Assembly (NCBI RefSeq): GCF_900100925.1
Contig: NZ_FNKO01000001.1
Span: forward strand, 1,798,001-1,862,000
Reading direction: 5' to 3'
DNA: 64,000 bases
DNA from: Actinopolyspora saharensis
GTDB lineage: Bacteria; Actinomycetota; Actinomycetes; Mycobacteriales; Pseudonocardiaceae
Position 1 is the first letter of the stretch. Every line of letters starts with the position of its first letter. A model generated the notes under the pieces. The model was not told the origin of the DNA and did no database searches. It saw only the letters and a program-made list of their open reading frames with translations. Shown one piece after another: positions 63,012-64,000 of the stretch. A program made the translations under genes and the position numbers.

Positions 63012-64000
63012 TCAACCATCGTTGTCGGTGCGACAGCTCTTGGTCCAGGAGCACTCGAGCGCTGAGCGGCGGGCGTCGACACCGGAGCCGTCCCTTCCAG
63101 CGGAAATGCGCGGCGGGTCGTGCTCCCGGGAACGCGGATCGCCCGTTCCGGGGGACGCGTCACCTCCGTGCTCGGCCAGTCGCACCGCCAGCGCGTCCTG
63201 CACGTCGCGCGGGGCGGCTCCCAGGAAGTCGTTGAACACGACCGAGAACACCAGAGGCCGGTCCGAGCGGGTGCGCACGTACCCGGACAGAGCGGTCACC
63301 CCGGTCATCGACCCCGTCTTGGCCACCACCTCGCCCTCGGCGGCGGTGCCTCCCATGCGCCCCCTGAGCGTGCCTCCGACCAACCGTTCGGGCGCTCCCG
63401 CGACGGGCAGCGCCGCGTACCAGGTGTCGAACCACGGTTCCGCACGCGCGGCGTCGAGCAGCAGGCTCAGCTGCCGCGGGCTCACCGCGTCCAGCGTGGA
63501 GAGCCCGGAGCCGTCGACGAGGCGGTAGCTCCCGGGATCCACACCGAGGGCGTCCAGCTCGTTCCGGAGCACCTGCATCCCGGCGGTCCAGCTGCCCTCG
63601 CCCAGAACCCGCCTTCCCATGGTCTTGACCAGCGTTTCCGCGTGCCCGTTGTTGCTCAACTTGAGGAAGGGGGTCAGCAGCTCGCCCAGAGGCATGGAAC
63701 GGTGCTCGGCCAACACCCTCGCCCGTTCGGGGGTTCGGGCGGTGCCCACCCCCTCGAAGGACACCCCGTGCTCGGCCAACGCGCGCCGGAACACGTCCAG
63801 CGCGTACCGGGTGGGATCCGGGACGCTGCTGAAGAAGCGCTTCCTCCCCGAATCGGCGGGCAGTTCCCCGGAAACGAGCACCCGGTCGCTCCCGTGCTCA
63901 CGACGCACGGACAGGGTCTCCGGGGAGCCGGCACTGCTCGTTCGAGCGCGGTTGACCACGGTGACCGCACCGGTCGAGGGCCTGGTGCTCACCCGCACGG
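63012..64000 (-). CDS. dacB: D-alanyl-D-alanine carboxypeptidase, PBP4/DacB type (5' end outside window)
   Basis: Partial: the frame is open to the last base, so the start lies beyond the window; about 328 C-terminal residues are seen. Penicillin-binding protein motifs: SNN in LKLSNNGHAETLVKTMGRR near 112 and KTGS in VVAKTGSMTGVTALSGYV near 227; the SxxK motif must lie upstream. The class C (S13) pattern VDGSGLSTLDAVSPRQLSLLLDAA near 160 fits. It trims the terminal D-Ala of peptidoglycan stems outside the cell. The C-terminal tail of about 45 residues is polar, acidic and Arg-rich and not part of the domain. Confidence 0.88.
   Translation of the reverse strand, partial: VRVSTRPSTGAVTVVNRARTSSAGSPETLSVRREHGSDRVLVSGELPADSGRKRFFSSVPDPTRYALDVFRRALAEHGVSFEGVGTARTPERARVLAEHRSMPLGELLTPFLKLSNNGHAETLVKTMGRRVLGEGSWTAGMQVLRNELDALGVDPGSYRLVDGSGLSTLDAVSPRQLSLLLDAARAEPWFDTWYAALPVAGAPERLVGGTLRGRMGGTAAEGEVVAKTGSMTGVTALSGYVRTRSDRPLVFSVVFNDFLGAAPRDVQDALAVRLAEHGGDASPGTGDPRSREHDPPRISAGRDGSGVDARRSALECSWTKSCRTDNDG

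Overview
The window is high-GC DNA with compact operons, GTG and TTG starts, many 4-base ATGA/GTGA gene overlaps, and actinobacterial gene types (a SigB/SigF-family sigma factor with its RsbW, a Dsb/VKOR pair, a PucR regulator, a Ski2-like helicase with an actinobacterial C-terminal half). It most resembles a Pseudonocardiales actinomycete such as Actinopolyspora or Saccharopolyspora; that placement is inference. It looks like ordinary chromosome: I found no transposase, integrase, phage gene, CRISPR array, rRNA or tRNA.

Layout. 1-4.7 kb: a one-carbon unit with the end of a dimethylglycine/sarcosine dehydrogenase-like gene, a DmdA-like folate-dependent demethylase, a divergent MetF-like reductase and formate-THF ligase. 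5-12.7 kb: a LuxR-type regulator, glutamate decarboxylase, a nitrilase-family hydrolase, and 5-oxoprolinase PxpABC with its own biotin carrier and biotin carboxylase; CRP-like palindromes lie before luxR and pxpA. 12.9-20.6 kb: ArsR, methyltransferase, Ohr, helicase, YnfA, a UGT-like glycosyltransferase and a small hypothetical. 20.9-26.3 kb: methylmalonyl-CoA mutase (mutAB) and its chaperone meaB. 26.3-30.6 kb: a PAS-GGDEF-EAL protein with both catalytic signatures degenerate, an M50B-like protease and an EI24 membrane protein. 30.8-37.7 kb: a heterotetrameric-E1 pyruvate dehydrogenase operon (lpd-pdhA-pdhB-pdhC) and a PucR regulator. 37.9-42.3 kb: GntR, a small membrane peptide, thioredoxin-like DsbA and VKOR, then rsbW-sigF behind a good SigF-type promoter that lies inside a long hairpin. 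42.5-50 kb: an M23 peptidase, a small membrane protein, and a cell-surface sugar locus with a close homologue of UDP-sulfoquinovose synthase, GtrA, a GT2 glycosyltransferase, a polytopic GT-C-like protein and an epimerase. 50-53 kb: SRPBCC protein and the two separate halves of a Tm-1-like system. 53-58 kb: acyl-CoA dehydrogenase, FabG-like SDR and acyl-CoA ligase with a divergent TetR and a clear palindromic operator. 58-61 kb: a tandem glycine riboswitch driving gcvT-glyA. 61-64 kb: bioB, a DedA protein and the end of a PBP4-type carboxypeptidase.

How the genes connect. Folate one-carbon flow recurs: demethylase, MetF and Fhs at the left end, GcvT and GlyA at the right end. Biotin links bioB to the carboxylase pair in the oxoprolinase cluster. 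The oxoproline cluster and glutamate decarboxylase form a plausible 5-oxoproline to glutamate to GABA route under possible CRP control. The acyl-CoA genes, MCM and PDH serve central acyl-CoA metabolism. The most unusual items are the sulfoquinovose synthase homologue in an apparently non-phototrophic actinomycete, the DmdA-like demethylase module, the oxoprolinase cluster with private biotin subunits, and the split Tm-1-like pair.
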